From Actinomycetes bacterium (GTDB lineage: Bacteria > Actinomycetota > Acidimicrobiia > Acidimicrobiales > CADCSY01): a DNA stretch of 31,353 nucleotides. Each line of letters opens with the position of its first letter. The first letter of the stretch is position 1. The notes under the pieces were generated by a model. The model did no database searches, was not told where the DNA came from, and saw only the letters and a program-made list of their open reading frames with translations. Below, piece after piece: positions 15,690 to 23,514 of this stretch. Position numbers and translations under genes: made by a program. The stretch spans positions 1 to 31,353 of the forward strand of contig JAODBP010000014.1 in assembly GCA_025464025.1 (NCBI GenBank), in the 5' to 3' direction.

Positions 15690-16358
15690 CTACGTACCGC
15701 GGTCGGGGTAGCCCCGGGGCCATCCCTCGATCGGCTCGAACGGGTTGCGCATGGGCGGGTCCCAGCCGCCCGCCTCGGTCCAGCGGCGGATGACCTTCCC
15801 CGGGATGCCGGCCACGACCGAGTGGTCGGGGATGTCACCACCGACCACCGCGCCGGCCGCCACCGTCACGTGCCGGCCGAGCGTCGTGCCCGGGAGGATC
15901 ACCACATTGGTGGCGAGCCAGCAGCCGGGACCGATGTGCACCGGCGCCTCTTCGAGGAACTGCTTGCCGATCGGCGTCTCGACGTCGCCGTAGGTGTGGT
16001 TGTGGTCGGTGATGTAGACGTTCGGAGCGATCGTCACGTCGTGGTCGAGGTGGATGCCGATCCGGCCGTTCACCATCGAGCCGCGGCCGATCGTGGTGCG
16101 GTCGCCGATCGTGATGACCGGCGATCGCTCGGCCGGCAGCGTCTCGGCCGGCATGCCGGCGGCGAGCAGCACGTTGGCCCCGATGAACACGTCGCGCCCG
16201 AGCTCGATGTGCTGGAGACCGACGTGGTCGCCGGGCGGCCACGCCATCCAGCTGCCCTCCCCCATCGAGCGGAAGCGCCGGCCCAGCTTCGACGTCGAGG
16301 TGATCGTGCCCCGACGCTCGGCGAACCGCCACGCCCGATGGAGGAGGTCGGCGAGCAC
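15690..16358 (-). CDS. Hexapeptide-repeat (WbbJ-like) O-acetyltransferase
   Basis: This 222-aa left-handed beta-helix acyltransferase has hexad repeats (IELGRDVFIGANVLL; VITIGDRTTIGRGSMV; RIGIHLDHDVTIAPNV) and the acetyl-CoA/catalytic motif ITDHNHTYGD with its His. It ends with the maltose-acetyltransferase-type segment WLATNVVILPGTTLGRHVTV, VVGGDIPDHSVVAGIPGKVIR. The GTG start at 16358 lies 4 nt after the echA19 stop, so they form one operon. No ribosome site is visible. The family acetylates sugars or xenobiotics. Why it follows a steroid hydratase is unclear; acylating a steroid or envelope sugar is speculation. Confidence 0.82.
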   Translation of the reverse strand: MLADLLHRAWRFAERRGTITSTSKLGRRFRSMGEGSWMAWPPGDHVGLQHIELGRDVFIGANVLLAAGMPAETLPAERSPVITIGDRTTIGRGSMVNGRIGIHLDHDVTIAPNVYITDHNHTYGDVETPIGKQFLEEAPVHIGPGCWLATNVVILPGTTLGRHVTVAAGAVVGGDIPDHSVVAGIPGKVIRRWTEAGGWDPPMRNPFEPIEGWPRGYPDRGT

Positions 16359-16362
16359 CCGA

Positions 16363-17166
16363 CTACTTGCGCTGGAAGTTGGGCGTGCGCTTCTCGGCGA
16401 AGGCCTTCGGGCCCTCCTTGGCGTCCTCGGTCTGGAAGACCGCGGTGCCGTAGGGCTCCTCGTACTTGAGGGCGGCCACCTCTTCCATCCCATCGGTCTC
16501 GTGGAGGGTGCGAAGGATGGCCTCGACGGCGAGCGGGCCGTTCTCGCCGATGACCCGGGCGATCTCCTTGGCCGCGGCCAGGGCCTGGCCCTCGGGCACG
16601 ACGCTGCCGACCAGGCCCCACTGGAGGGCCTCCTGGGCGCTGATGTGCTTGCCGGTCAGGAGGATCTCGGCGGCCACCGTCTTCGGGATCTGCCGGGGCA
16701 GGCGGACCGAGCTGCCCATCATCGGGTAGAGCGACCAGCGGGCCTCGGACACGCCGAACTTGGCCGTCGCGCCGGCCACGCGGATGTCGGTGCCGAGGAG
16801 GATCTCGGTGCCGCCGGCGATGGCGACGCCCTCGACGGCGGCGATGATCGGCTTCGTCGGGCGGAACTCCTTGAGGTACGCCTTGTGCATCAGGCGGGGC
16901 TCCTCCTTCATCCGCGTCGCAACGTCGATCTCGGTGTCGGCGTGGGGCCCGCTGTCGCCGGCCATGGCGCGGAGGTCGGCGCCCGAGCTGAAGTTGCCCT
17001 CGGCGCCGGTGAGGATGATGCAGCGGATGTCGTCGTTGGTCGACGCCTCCACCCAGGCGTCGTACATCCGGGCCAGCATGGCGCCCGACTGGGCGTTCTT
17101 CCGGTGCGGGCGGTTCATGGTGACGATCAGCGTGGTGCCGTCACGTTCGACGAGTGCGTCAGGCAT
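16363..17166 (-). CDS. echA19: Enoyl-CoA hydratase EchA19 (steroid side-chain type)
   Basis: This 267-aa crotonase-fold enzyme has oxyanion-hole segments FSSGADLRAM and AIAGGTEILLG and both catalytic glutamates in place (Glu121 in GGTEI, Glu141 in SEARWSLYP). From memory it aligns almost end to end with M. tuberculosis EchA19 (Rv3516), including DALVER-G-TLIVTMNRP at the start and DAKEGPKAFAEKRTPNFQ at the end. EchA19 hydrates steroid side-chain enoyl-CoAs during cholesterol beta-oxidation. ATG 17166 is chosen because a -10-like TACGTT lies 7 nt upstream, so the message is probably leaderless. The gene is divergent from fadA6, with a palindromic operator between them. Confidence 0.9.
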   Translation of the reverse strand: MPDALVERDGTTLIVTMNRPHRKNAQSGAMLARMYDAWVEASTNDDIRCIILTGAEGNFSSGADLRAMAGDSGPHADTEIDVATRMKEEPRLMHKAYLKEFRPTKPIIAAVEGVAIAGGTEILLGTDIRVAGATAKFGVSEARWSLYPMMGSSVRLPRQIPKTVAAEILLTGKHISAQEALQWGLVGSVVPEGQALAAAKEIARVIGENGPLAVEAILRTLHETDGMEEVAALKYEEPYGTAVFQTEDAKEGPKAFAEKRTPNFQRK

Positions 17167-17173
17167 GGGCCGC

Positions 17174-17205
17174 AACGTAGTTGCCTGACGGTCCGTCAGT
17201 AAGCT
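17174..17205. promoter_or_regulatory. Divergent echA19/fadA6 promoters around a 15-bp operator
   Basis: CTGACGG-T-CCGTCAG (17185-17199) is a perfect inverted repeat with one central base, of the kind bound by TetR-family repressors. On the plus strand TAAGCT (17200-17205) ends 7 nt before the fadA6 ATG. On the minus strand TACGTT (17179-17174) ends 7 nt before the echA19 ATG. The operator fills the space between the two -10 boxes, so one dimer could shut both genes. A related repeat lies at 23476-23490. Confidence 0.65.
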
Positions 17206-17212
17206 TGCAGCC

Positions 17213-18364
17213 ATGCCTGAGGCCTACATCGTCGACGCCGTCCGCACGCCCGTTGGGCGGCGCAACGGCGGGCTCGCCCACGTGCACCCGGCCGACCTGG
17301 GTGCCCACACGCTGAAGGCCCTGCTCGACCGGACGGGGATCGACCCGATGGCCGTGGAGGACGTGGTCTACGGCTGCCTCGACACCATCGGCCCGAACGC
17401 CGGCGACATCGGTCGCACCGCCTGGCTGGCCGCGGGGCTGCCCGAGGCGATCCCCGGCGTCACCATCGACCGCCAGTGCGGCTCGTCGCAGCAGGCCGTG
17501 CACTTCGCGGCCCAGGGCGTCATGTCGGGCACCCAGGACGTGGTGATCGCCGGCGGCGTGCAGAACATGTCGATGATCCCGATCTCCTCGGCCATGACGG
17601 CGGCCGAGCCCATGGGCTTCACCGATCCGTTCTCCGGTTCCAAGGGCTGGGTCGAGCGCTACGGCACCCAGGAGGTGTCGCAGTTCCGCGGCGCCGAGCT
17701 CATCGCCGAGAAGTGGGACGTCTCCCGCGACGACATGGAGCGCTTCGCCCTCGAGTCGCACCAGCGGGCGGCGCGGGCGACCGACGAGGGCCGGTTCGAG
17801 ACCCAGATCGTGCCGTTCGAGGGCGTGACCCAGGACGAGGGCTTCCGCCGCGACACCACGCTGGAGAAGATGGCCGGGCTCCGCACGCTCGTGGAAGGGG
17901 GCCGCCTCACCGCCGCCGTCTCGTCACAGATCAGCGACGCCTCGGCCGCCATGCTCATCGTCTCGGAGCAGGGCCTCAAGGACCATGGCCTGAAGCCCCG
18001 GGCCCGCATCCACCACCTCTCGGTGCGGGGCGACGACCCGATCTTCATGCTCTCGGCGCCGATCCCGGCGACGGCCTACGCCTTCCAGAAGTCGGGCCTC
18101 TCGGTCGACGACATCGACCTGGTCGAGATCAACGAGGCGTTCGCCTCCGTGGTCCTGGCCTGGCAGAAGGAGACCGGCTTCGACCTCGAGAAGGTCAACG
18201 TGAACGGCGGCGCCATCGCCCTCGGCCACCCCCTCGGCGCCACCGGCGTGCGCCTGATGACGACCCTGCTCAACGAGCTCGAGCGCACCGGCGGCCGCTA
18301 CGGCCTGCAGACGATGTGCGAGGGCGGCGGGCAGGCCAACGTCACCATCATCGAGCGCCTGTAG
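17213..18364 (+). CDS. fadA6: Thiolase FadA6 (steroid C/D-ring degradation)
   Basis: This 383-aa degradative thiolase has the complete active site: Cys89 in DRQCGSSQQ, His339 in ALGHPLGATG and Cys369 in MCEGGG. It matches mycobacterial FadA6 (Rv3556c, 386 aa) along its length, notably ISSAMT, QEVSQFRGAELIAEKW, LTAAVSSQISD, and the ending GGRYGLQTMCEGGGQANVTI. FadA6 acts late in cholesterol ring C/D catabolism, in the KstR2 regulon, cleaving a beta-ketoacyl-CoA derived from the opened rings. In mycobacteria it lies close to the ipd genes; here it is about 2 kb from ipdC. A leaderless start at ATG 17213 is likely. Confidence 0.92.
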   Translation: MPEAYIVDAVRTPVGRRNGGLAHVHPADLGAHTLKALLDRTGIDPMAVEDVVYGCLDTIGPNAGDIGRTAWLAAGLPEAIPGVTIDRQCGSSQQAVHFAAQGVMSGTQDVVIAGGVQNMSMIPISSAMTAAEPMGFTDPFSGSKGWVERYGTQEVSQFRGAELIAEKWDVSRDDMERFALESHQRAARATDEGRFETQIVPFEGVTQDEGFRRDTTLEKMAGLRTLVEGGRLTAAVSSQISDASAAMLIVSEQGLKDHGLKPRARIHHLSVRGDDPIFMLSAPIPATAYAFQKSGLSVDDIDLVEINEAFASVVLAWQKETGFDLEKVNVNGGAIALGHPLGATGVRLMTTLLNELERTGGRYGLQTMCEGGGQANVTIIERL

Positions 18365-18428
18365 AGAAGCAGCGCCGAGAGGCAGGCTGGCCCGGAGCCG
18401 GGTCAGGCGGCCGAAGGCTCGATCTCTC

Positions 18429-18479
18429 GCGGCCGAAGGCCGCCGCACGCGCCGCGATCTCGCCACGCGCCGGAGGCGC
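18429..18479. terminator. Paired GC hairpins between convergent fadA6 and DinB-like genes
   Basis: GCGGCC-GAA-GGCCGC (18429-18443) and GCGCC-GGA-GGCGC (18467-18479) each form a compact hairpin. Both sit in the 117-nt gap between two converging genes, with GATCTC-type repeats between them. They could end transcription from either side. There are no T-runs. Confidence 0.45.
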
Positions 18480-18481
18480 TC

Positions 18482-18937
18482 CTACCCCGCCCCGATGTCC
18501 ATGAGGTGGTGCACGACCTCGTGGGCGTTGCGGAACACGAAGTCGTCGCGGCCCGCCATTCCCAGCTCGGGGTGCGGTGCCCGCACGTCGGGCGGGCACG
18601 ACAGGGCGGCACCGGCCCACACGTTGGCGGCCGCCCGCAGGCACTGGATGCCGACGGCGACCGACTGGTCTTCGTAGCTCCGGGCCGCGGCCAGCACGTC
18701 GGCGTCCCAGGGGGGCAGCGAGGCCGACGGGTCGAGGGTGAACGACCAGAACCGCTCGGCCCCGATCCGCAACACGTCGATCACGTGCCACAGGTAGGCG
18801 ACCGGCGACCACGCCTGTGTGCTCACGGCACCGGGCATGGCGGCCGCCCATCGGTCGGGCGCGTCCTCGACGAGGGCGATGGCCTCCTCGAAGGTCACCG
18901 CCGACGGGTCGAACCCACATTCGTCGCAGCGGTCCAC
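18482..18937 (-). CDS. DinB/YfiT-like putative metal-dependent protein
   Basis: This 151-aa protein starts at GTG 18937 with CDECGFDPS, a CxxC knuckle often found at the start of actinobacterial DinB-like proteins. A four-helix-bundle pattern follows, with histidines in [10 protein letters not shown] and [10 protein letters not shown] that would bind the metal. DinB-like enzymes include thiol-dependent (mycothiol or bacillithiol) transferases and isomerases. The exact reaction is unknown. The start is not secure: in-frame GTGs upstream would overlap the divergent ohr start. It is divergent from ohr, which hints at a link to thiol or oxidative stress. Confidence 0.72.
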   Translation of the reverse strand: MDRCDECGFDPSAVTFEEAIALVEDAPDRWAAAMPGAVSTQAWSPVAYLWHVIDVLRIGAERFWSFTLDPSASLPPWDADVLAAARSYEDQSVAVGIQCLRAAANVWAGAALSCPPDVRAPHPELGMAGRDDFVFRNAHEVVHHLMDIGAG

Positions 18938-18994
18938 CCCTGGAGCTTGGCCCACGAGCGGAAGGTCTGCGCCCGAGTTGGGGTTGGGCACCAC

Positions 18995-19411
18995 ATGCAG
19001 ATCCTGTACACCGCAGAGGCAACGGCCTGGGGCGGGCGCGAGGGACGGGCGGCATCGTCCGACGGCGTGGTCGACGTCCAGCTCGCCATCCCCAAGGAGA
19101 TGGGCGGGCCGGGCGGGCCGCTCACCAACCCCGAGCAGCTCTTCGCCACCGGCTACGCCGCCTGCTTCCACAGCGCGCTGAAGCTGGTCGCCTCCCGGGA
19201 GAAGGTCGACGTCACCGACTCGGCGATCACGGCCAAGGTCGGCATCGGCCCGAACGACGCCGGCGGCTTCGGGCTGGCCGTCACGCTCGAGGCCGAGCTG
19301 CCCGACGTCGACCCCGAGGTGGCCCGCGACCTCGTCGCCAAGGCCCACGAGGTGTGCCCCTACTCCAATGCCACCCGGGGCAACGTCGAGGTCACGCTCA
19401 CCGTCGTGTAG
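18995..19411 (+). CDS. ohr: Organic hydroperoxide resistance protein, Ohr/OsmC family
   Basis: This 138-aa protein matches the Ohr subfamily. It begins [17 protein letters not shown] and has [18 protein letters not shown] with peroxidatic Cys57 and the nearby Glu47. C-terminal Cys121 lies in [14 protein letters not shown]. Arg15 occupies the usual position of the catalytic arginine. Ohr reduces fatty-acid and other organic hydroperoxides using lipoylated proteins. That would be useful beside lipid- and steroid-oxidising enzymes, but the link is contextual. No OhrR regulator is adjacent. The next gene begins 15 nt after the stop. Confidence 0.9.
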   Translation: MQILYTAEATAWGGREGRAASSDGVVDVQLAIPKEMGGPGGPLTNPEQLFATGYAACFHSALKLVASREKVDVTDSAITAKVGIGPNDAGGFGLAVTLEAELPDVDPEVARDLVAKAHEVCPYSNATRGNVEVTLTVV

Positions 19412-19426
19412 GTCTACCGTCGAGAC

Positions 19427-19846
19427 GTGCTCGTGCGGGTCCCTGACGTCGATGTGGACCTCTACCTCGAGAACGTCGTGCAGCTCGGAGAGGCATTGCC
19501 CTGGCTCTGGGTCGTCCTCGGCGACGACCAGCGAGACCTGGCCCTGACGGCCGAGGGCGCCGCTCGGATCGAGGACCTCCTCCAGCAGTACGGGTCCCAG
19601 CGCCAGGCGATCGCGGCCCAGGCCGAAGCCGCCGAGCAGGCCGGCCGCTCCACGTTCACCCTCGAGGTCGAGCTGCCGGAGGGGGCCAGCGCCGACGTGG
19701 AGCAGCTTCTCGACCTCCTCGAACTGGTGAGTCGCATGGTCGGCGAGGAGGGGCTGGCCTCCCCCGCCTCCCCGAAGATCAACGCCTTCCGGCGGTTCCT
19801 GCTCGGCGAGGTCGCCCGCCAGCTCCGTGCCGGACCCGCCCGCTAG
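19427..19846 (+). CDS. Conserved-looking hypothetical protein
   Basis: I do not recognise this 139-aa protein. It starts with GTG 19427, with TACCGT 6 nt upstream as a possible leaderless -10. The first part is acidic and hydrophobic ([22 protein letters not shown]). A helical stretch rich in Gln and Ala follows ([24 protein letters not shown]), then a strand-like segment [17 protein letters not shown] and an amphipathic C-terminal helix ending [14 protein letters not shown]. There is no signal peptide or membrane span. Coding bias is normal for the window, so it is probably a real gene. Its 3' end is followed directly by the first repeat element. Confidence 0.6.
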   Translation: MLVRVPDVDVDLYLENVVQLGEALPWLWVVLGDDQRDLALTAEGAARIEDLLQQYGSQRQAIAAQAEAAEQAGRSTFTLEVELPEGASADVEQLLDLLELVSRMVGEEGLASPASPKINAFRRFLLGEVARQLRAGPAR

Positions 19847-19859
19847 CTGTCGATCCCGA

Positions 19860-20055
19860 GGACGTTCGTCAGTGCGACGTCGTGCCATGGATGTCCGGCG
19901 TGCTCGTCAGCGTCGAAGAACCAAAGACGCAACCAAGGGGCGACCCGTGCGCGCCGGCCCGCCGTGGGGCCCCCAAGGGCTGAGTTCTGGCCCCGTTGGT
20001 TGCGTCCTTGGTTCGTCGGGGCGATGCCCGCAGCCACCCTGACGAACGTGGATGG
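19860..20055. repeat. Palindromic repeat element, copy A
   Basis: This ~196-bp element fills the gap between two converging genes. Terminal inverted repeats are ACGTTCGTCAG (19862-19872) and CTGACGAACGT (20039-20049). Inner arms at 19918-19940 and 19992-20014 are complementary at 21 of 23 positions and hold the core GACGCAACCAAGGGG. The last 37 bp (20019-20055, GGGCGATGCCC...GGATGG) are identical to the end of copy B. The first 31 bp match copy B at 28 positions, and the middle shares a GCCGGCCCGCCG-type block. It encodes no transposase. It could be a MITE-like element or a transcribed structured RNA or terminator. Confidence 0.8.
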
Positions 20056-20063
20056 ACCGCTCG

Positions 20064-21122
20064 CTAGCCCTGGAGGCGGGCGAGGACCTTCTCGGCCTCG
20101 CCGATGATCCGGTCGATGAGCTCCTGGCACGACGGGAGGTCCTCGATGACGCCCACGACCTGGCCGGTGGGGAACACACCGATGTCGGTGCGACCGTCGA
20201 CCAGCGCCCGCTTGGTGAGCACGGCCGAGTTGGCCGCCATGATCACCTGGCTCCACGAGAGGTCCTGGTTCTTGCGCATGGCCAGGCCCTCCTTCGCCAT
20301 GTCGGTGAACGGGATGCCCGACTCCTTCTGGAACCGGAGGCCGTTGCGGAGGGCGCCGAGCAGCGAGGTGCCGGGCACGTGGTGCTCGAGCTTCTCGATG
20401 AACGCCGTCCGCAGCACCCGGTGGGGCTGCCCGTCGACCTCGCGGGAGACCACCGTGTCGGTGACGCCGCGCTGGAGGTACTCGGCCTTCACCGACTCGG
20501 GCACCCGGCTGTCGGACGTGAGCAGGAAGCGCGTGCCCATGGCCACGCCCTCGGCGCCGTAGGCCAGGGCGGCGACGAGGCCACGGCCGTCGAAGAACCC
20601 ACCGGCGGCGATCACCGGGATGTCGACGGCGTCGACCACCTGGGGCAGCAGCAGCGTGGTGGGCACCGAGCCGGTGTGGCCACCGCCCTCGCCGCCCTGC
20701 ACGAGCACGGCGTCGACGCCCCACTCGGCCACCTTCTCGGCGTGGCGCTTGGCCCCGATCGAGGGGATGACGACCAGCCCGTTGTCCTTGAGCTTCTTGA
20801 TCAGGTCCTGCTTGGGCGCCTGGGCGAACGAGGCGACCTTGACCCCGTCGGCGATGAGGAGGTCGACGCGCTGCATGGCGTCGGGCGAGTCGGCCCGGAG
20901 GTTCACGCCGAACGGCTTCGTCGTGCGCGACTTCACCTCGGCGATGGCCGCCTTCAGCTCGTCGAACGACATGGTCGCCGAGGCGAGGATGCCGAGGCCG
21001 CCGGCGTTCGACGTGGCCGACGTGAGGCTCGCCCCCGCCACCCATCCCATCCCGGTCTGCACGATCGGGTACTGGATGCCGGCCAGGTCGCAGAGCCGGG
21101 TGTGCAGCGCGGGGTGCGTCAT
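20064..21122 (-). CDS. ipdC: IpdC, FMN-dependent (nitronate-monooxygenase-family) steroid ring oxidoreductase
   Basis: This 352-aa TIM-barrel flavoprotein is of the nitronate-monooxygenase/2-nitropropane-dioxygenase family. It has IQYPIVQTGMGWVAGASL at the N-terminus, PFGVNLRADSPDA, and the flavin/catalytic segment VQGGEGGGHTGSVPT with its His. PVIAAGGFFDGRG and AEGVAMGTRFLLT bind the phosphate. It is last in echA20-ipdA-ipdB-ipdC, the order of Rv3550-Rv3553, and its length matches Rv3553. In mycobacteria IpdC is needed for steroid C/D-ring breakdown and is thought to introduce a double bond into ring C of the indanedione-propanoyl-CoA intermediate. ATG 21122 overlaps the ipdB stop (ATGA). 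Confidence 0.92.
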   Translation of the reverse strand: MTHPALHTRLCDLAGIQYPIVQTGMGWVAGASLTSATSNAGGLGILASATMSFDELKAAIAEVKSRTTKPFGVNLRADSPDAMQRVDLLIADGVKVASFAQAPKQDLIKKLKDNGLVVIPSIGAKRHAEKVAEWGVDAVLVQGGEGGGHTGSVPTTLLLPQVVDAVDIPVIAAGGFFDGRGLVAALAYGAEGVAMGTRFLLTSDSRVPESVKAEYLQRGVTDTVVSREVDGQPHRVLRTAFIEKLEHHVPGTSLLGALRNGLRFQKESGIPFTDMAKEGLAMRKNQDLSWSQVIMAANSAVLTKRALVDGRTDIGVFPTGQVVGVIEDLPSCQELIDRIIGEAEKVLARLQG

Positions 21123-21886
21123 GCGTCCGGCACCTCCTTGAGGCGCAGGCCCTTGGGGTCGATCACCTCGTAGAGGAGGCGCAGCTCCTCGTCGTCGGGC
21201 AGACGGCTCGTCGGCACGTCGTCGGGGATCACCAGCTCGAAGCCGGTGGCCTCCTGGACCTCGTCGACGGTGACGCCGGGGTGCAGCGAGCGCACCCGCA
21301 TCCGGTGGTCGGGCGTCTCGAAGTCGAGCACGGCCAGGTTGGTGATGACCCGGCGGATCTCGTGGAACTGGGCAGTGCGGCCACCGAGCTTCGCCGCCCG
21401 GTCGTAGCCCACGCCGGTGACGGTGTCGACCTTGGCGCACAGCACCTGCGGCGTGTGCGACGGCACCCAGTACGAGGTCGTGTTGTTCACCGTGTTGCCG
21501 GGGGCGCCGCGGTAGCCGAGGAGCTGGGTCTTGGGCTTGGCGTAGTCGCCGATCGCCGCGATGTTCTGGTTGCCGTACTGGTCGACCTGGGTGGCGCCCA
21601 TCATCACGTGGCGCTTGCCGCCCCACACGATGTCGAACATCGAGCGGTAGGGGTTCCACAGCTCCATGACCTTGCCGCCGGGCCACTCGAAGGCCTCGTC
21701 GTTGGCGATGAGGGCGGCCTCGCCGTCGGTCATCTGGAGGTCGGGCTCGAACGTGGCCCGGGCCAGGCGACCGCCGACCATCGGGATCGTGCCGATCGGG
21801 TTGGCGAGGATCTCGCCGTCGCCGCGGAAGGCCTCGGCCACCGCGACCGCGCAGATGTCCGCCCGTGCTGCCGTCGTGGTGCTCAC
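21119..21886 (-). CDS. ipdB: IpdB, beta subunit of the COCHEA-CoA ring-C hydrolase
   Basis: This 255-aa class I CoA-transferase-fold subunit has conserved segments NPIGTIPMVGGRLARATFEPDL, WNPYRSMFDIVWGGKRHVMMGATQVDQYGN and ITNLAVLDFETPDHRMRVRSLHPGVT (each given in part). IpdAB looks like a CoA-transferase but in mycobacteria acts as a hydrolase that opens steroid ring C. The start is GTG 21886, overlapping the ipdA stop (GTGA); the gene end overlaps ipdC by 4 nt. The tight overlaps suggest stoichiometric synthesis of the complex. Identity rests on family features plus exact gene order. Confidence 0.92.
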   Translation of the reverse strand: MSTTTAARADICAVAVAEAFRGDGEILANPIGTIPMVGGRLARATFEPDLQMTDGEAALIANDEAFEWPGGKVMELWNPYRSMFDIVWGGKRHVMMGATQVDQYGNQNIAAIGDYAKPKTQLLGYRGAPGNTVNNTTSYWVPSHTPQVLCAKVDTVTGVGYDRAAKLGGRTAQFHEIRRVITNLAVLDFETPDHRMRVRSLHPGVTVDEVQEATGFELVIPDDVPTSRLPDDEELRLLYEVIDPKGLRLKEVPDA

Positions 21887-22716
21887 TTCGCCCCCCATGC
21901 CGTCAGGAACTCGTCCCAGGCCTCGTCCGACTTGGCCGCAGCCATGTACTTGCCGTGCAGGTCCTCGTCGCGCTCGTAGTCGGGCTCGCACGAGGTGGGC
22001 GACGCGCCGCCCGGCACCTCGACCACGCCGGTGACGTAGGCCCGGTTGATGCGGAGGGCCTGGGCCGGGGCCTCCTTCAGCAGCTCGGCGGTGTCGACGA
22101 TGCGCTCGGTCGACACGTAGGCGTCCTTGGCCGCCATCACCATGAGGTCGTCGAAGTACGGGTCGGGCCCGTGGTAGGTGGCGTTGCCCCGCTCGTCGGC
22201 CCGGTTCATGTGGACCAGGGCGGCGTCGAGCTCGAGCGCCGGCATGGCGATGAGCTCGTCGCCGTCGTCGTAGGGCGAGGTGATCGTCTTGAGCTTCGGG
22301 TTGTCGCGCAGCAGGTCGGAGCCGAGGCCGACGCGCGTCGGCAGGAACGGCACCCGCCACGCCGCGGCCTGGAGGCCGAGGAGCACCATGCCCTCGTCGT
22401 ACGGCTCGTCCTCGATGGCGCCGCTCTGGCGGGCCTTGCGGAAGTGGCCCTCGAGCACGGGCGAGTTCTTGTTGGTGGCCCCGGCGATGTCGGGGGCGAC
22501 GAACGCGTAGACGGCCCGCTTCACCTTGCCGGCGGTGCAGAGGATGCCGAGGTCGGGGCCGCCGAAGGTGACGATCGTCAGGTCCTTCAGGTCGCTCTGC
22601 ACGATGGCCTTCACCAGGGCCATGGGCTTGCGCCGCGAGCCCCACCCGCCGATGCCGATGGTCATGCCGCTCTCGAGGCGACCGGCCACGTCCTCCGGTG
22701 TCATGCGCTTGTCCAT
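21883..22716 (-). CDS. ipdA: IpdA, alpha subunit of the COCHEA-CoA ring-C hydrolase
   Basis: This 277-aa CoA-transferase alpha-type subunit has ESGMTIGIGGWGSRRKPMAL near the N-terminus (the glycine-rich CoA loop), VTFGGPDLGILC and YAFVAPDIAGA. SGAIEDEPYDEG has Glu102 and Glu104, in the region where mycobacterial IpdA carries its essential glutamate (reported as Glu105). DELIAMPALELDAALVHMNRADERGNA follows (in part). With IpdB it should hydrolyse the C-ring bond of the COCHEA-CoA intermediate. ATG 22716 shares one base with the echA20 stop (TGATG). An internal ATG four codons in is an alternative start. Confidence 0.92.
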   Translation of the reverse strand: MDKRMTPEDVAGRLESGMTIGIGGWGSRRKPMALVKAIVQSDLKDLTIVTFGGPDLGILCTAGKVKRAVYAFVAPDIAGATNKNSPVLEGHFRKARQSGAIEDEPYDEGMVLLGLQAAAWRVPFLPTRVGLGSDLLRDNPKLKTITSPYDDGDELIAMPALELDAALVHMNRADERGNATYHGPDPYFDDLMVMAAKDAYVSTERIVDTAELLKEAPAQALRINRAYVTGVVEVPGGASPTSCEPDYERDEDLHGKYMAAAKSDEAWDEFLTAWGAK

Positions 22717-23459
22717 CACTTGCCCTTCTCGACGAACTTGTCGCGGTGCTCGTCGGCCACGCCGAGGAGGTTGATCTCGAACGTGAAGCCCTGCTCGTAG
22801 CGGTAGCTGGTGTTCACGTCCCACAGGTCGATGCCGTTGAACGCCTCCTTGGCCATCCGCACGATGCGGGTGTCCTTCTCGGCGATGGAGGCGGCGACCC
22901 GGAGGGCCTCGTCCCGGAGCTGGTCGCGGGGCACGATCGACCACACCGAGCCGAAGGCCTGCAGCTCCTGGGCCGTGGCCGTGGCCGCCATGTAGTACAT
23001 CGCCCGGGCCTTCAAGGGCGGCACGAGGCGGGACAGGTGGGTGGCGGCGCCCAAGGCGCCCCGGTCGATCTCGGGAAGGCCGAAGGTGGCGTCGTCGGAC
23101 GCGACGATGATGTCGGAGTTGCCGATCAGGCCGATGCCGCCGCCGAGGCAGTAGCCGTTGACCGCGGAGATCACCGGCACCTTGCACTCGTAGACGGCCT
23201 TGAACGACTCGTAGCAGCCGCGGTTGGCGCCGACGAGGGCGTCGAAGCCCTCGGTCGCCTGCATCTCCTTGATGTCGACCCCGGCGTTGAAGCCGCGACC
23301 CTCGGCCCGGAGGACCACGACGGACACGTCCTGGCGGAGGCCGGCGTCGGTGACCTGCTTGGCCACCTCGTACCACCCGGCGACGTTCAAGGCGTTCACC
23401 GGTGGGTTGTCCATCACCACCTCGGCGATGCCGTCATGTACCTCGGTGGTGATCCCCAT
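22716..23459 (-). CDS. echA20: EchA20, crotonase-fold steroid D-ring hydrolase
   Basis: This 247-aa protein has the same length as M. tuberculosis EchA20 (Rv3550) and very high recalled similarity: RAEGRGFNAGVDIKEMQ, ANRGCYESFKAVYEC, NSDIIVASDDATFGLPE, RGALGAATHLSRLVP, YEQGFTFEINLLGVADEHRD. The usual hydratase glutamate in GGGxEL is replaced (GGGIGL), which fits its known role as a ring-opening hydrolase acting on HIEC-CoA. Glu130 (LPE) is retained. It is the first gene of echA20-ipdABC. A possible ribosome site AGGAAG lies rather far (12 nt) upstream. The inverted repeat at 23476-23490 stands between it and the SDR gene. Confidence 0.94.
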   Translation of the reverse strand: MGITTEVHDGIAEVVMDNPPVNALNVAGWYEVAKQVTDAGLRQDVSVVVLRAEGRGFNAGVDIKEMQATEGFDALVGANRGCYESFKAVYECKVPVISAVNGYCLGGGIGLIGNSDIIVASDDATFGLPEIDRGALGAATHLSRLVPPLKARAMYYMAATATAQELQAFGSVWSIVPRDQLRDEALRVAASIAEKDTRIVRMAKEAFNGIDLWDVNTSYRYEQGFTFEINLLGVADEHRDKFVEKGK

Positions 23460-23475
23460 GGGCGCGCGTCACTTC

Positions 23476-23490
23476 CTGATCCGGCGTCAG
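23476..23490. promoter_or_regulatory. Second CTGA-N7-TCAG operator candidate, echA20/SDR
   Basis: CTGATCCGGCGTCAG has 4-bp perfect outer arms. Read from the other strand it is CTGACGCCGGATCAG, which matches the fadA6/echA19 palindrome CTGACGGTCCGTCAG at the first six and last four positions. It lies 16 nt upstream of echA20 and 24 nt upstream of the SDR, and both gene sets belong to one pathway. A shared regulator is inferred. No match to the mycobacterial KstR2 consensus (CAAG-NN-CTTG) is seen. Confidence 0.5.
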
Positions 23491-23514
23491 ATTCCGTGTG
23501 GCAAGGTACTACGC

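Noticed and set aside
19860..20055. Copy A as an insertion sequence or attachment site
   Set aside because: It has no transposase, no integrase or tRNA nearby, and no clear target duplication can be identified from one window.
23460..23514. KstR2-type box (CAAG-NN-CTTG) upstream of echA20
   Set aside because: No such sequence is present. Only the CTGA-N7-TCAG repeat is found.
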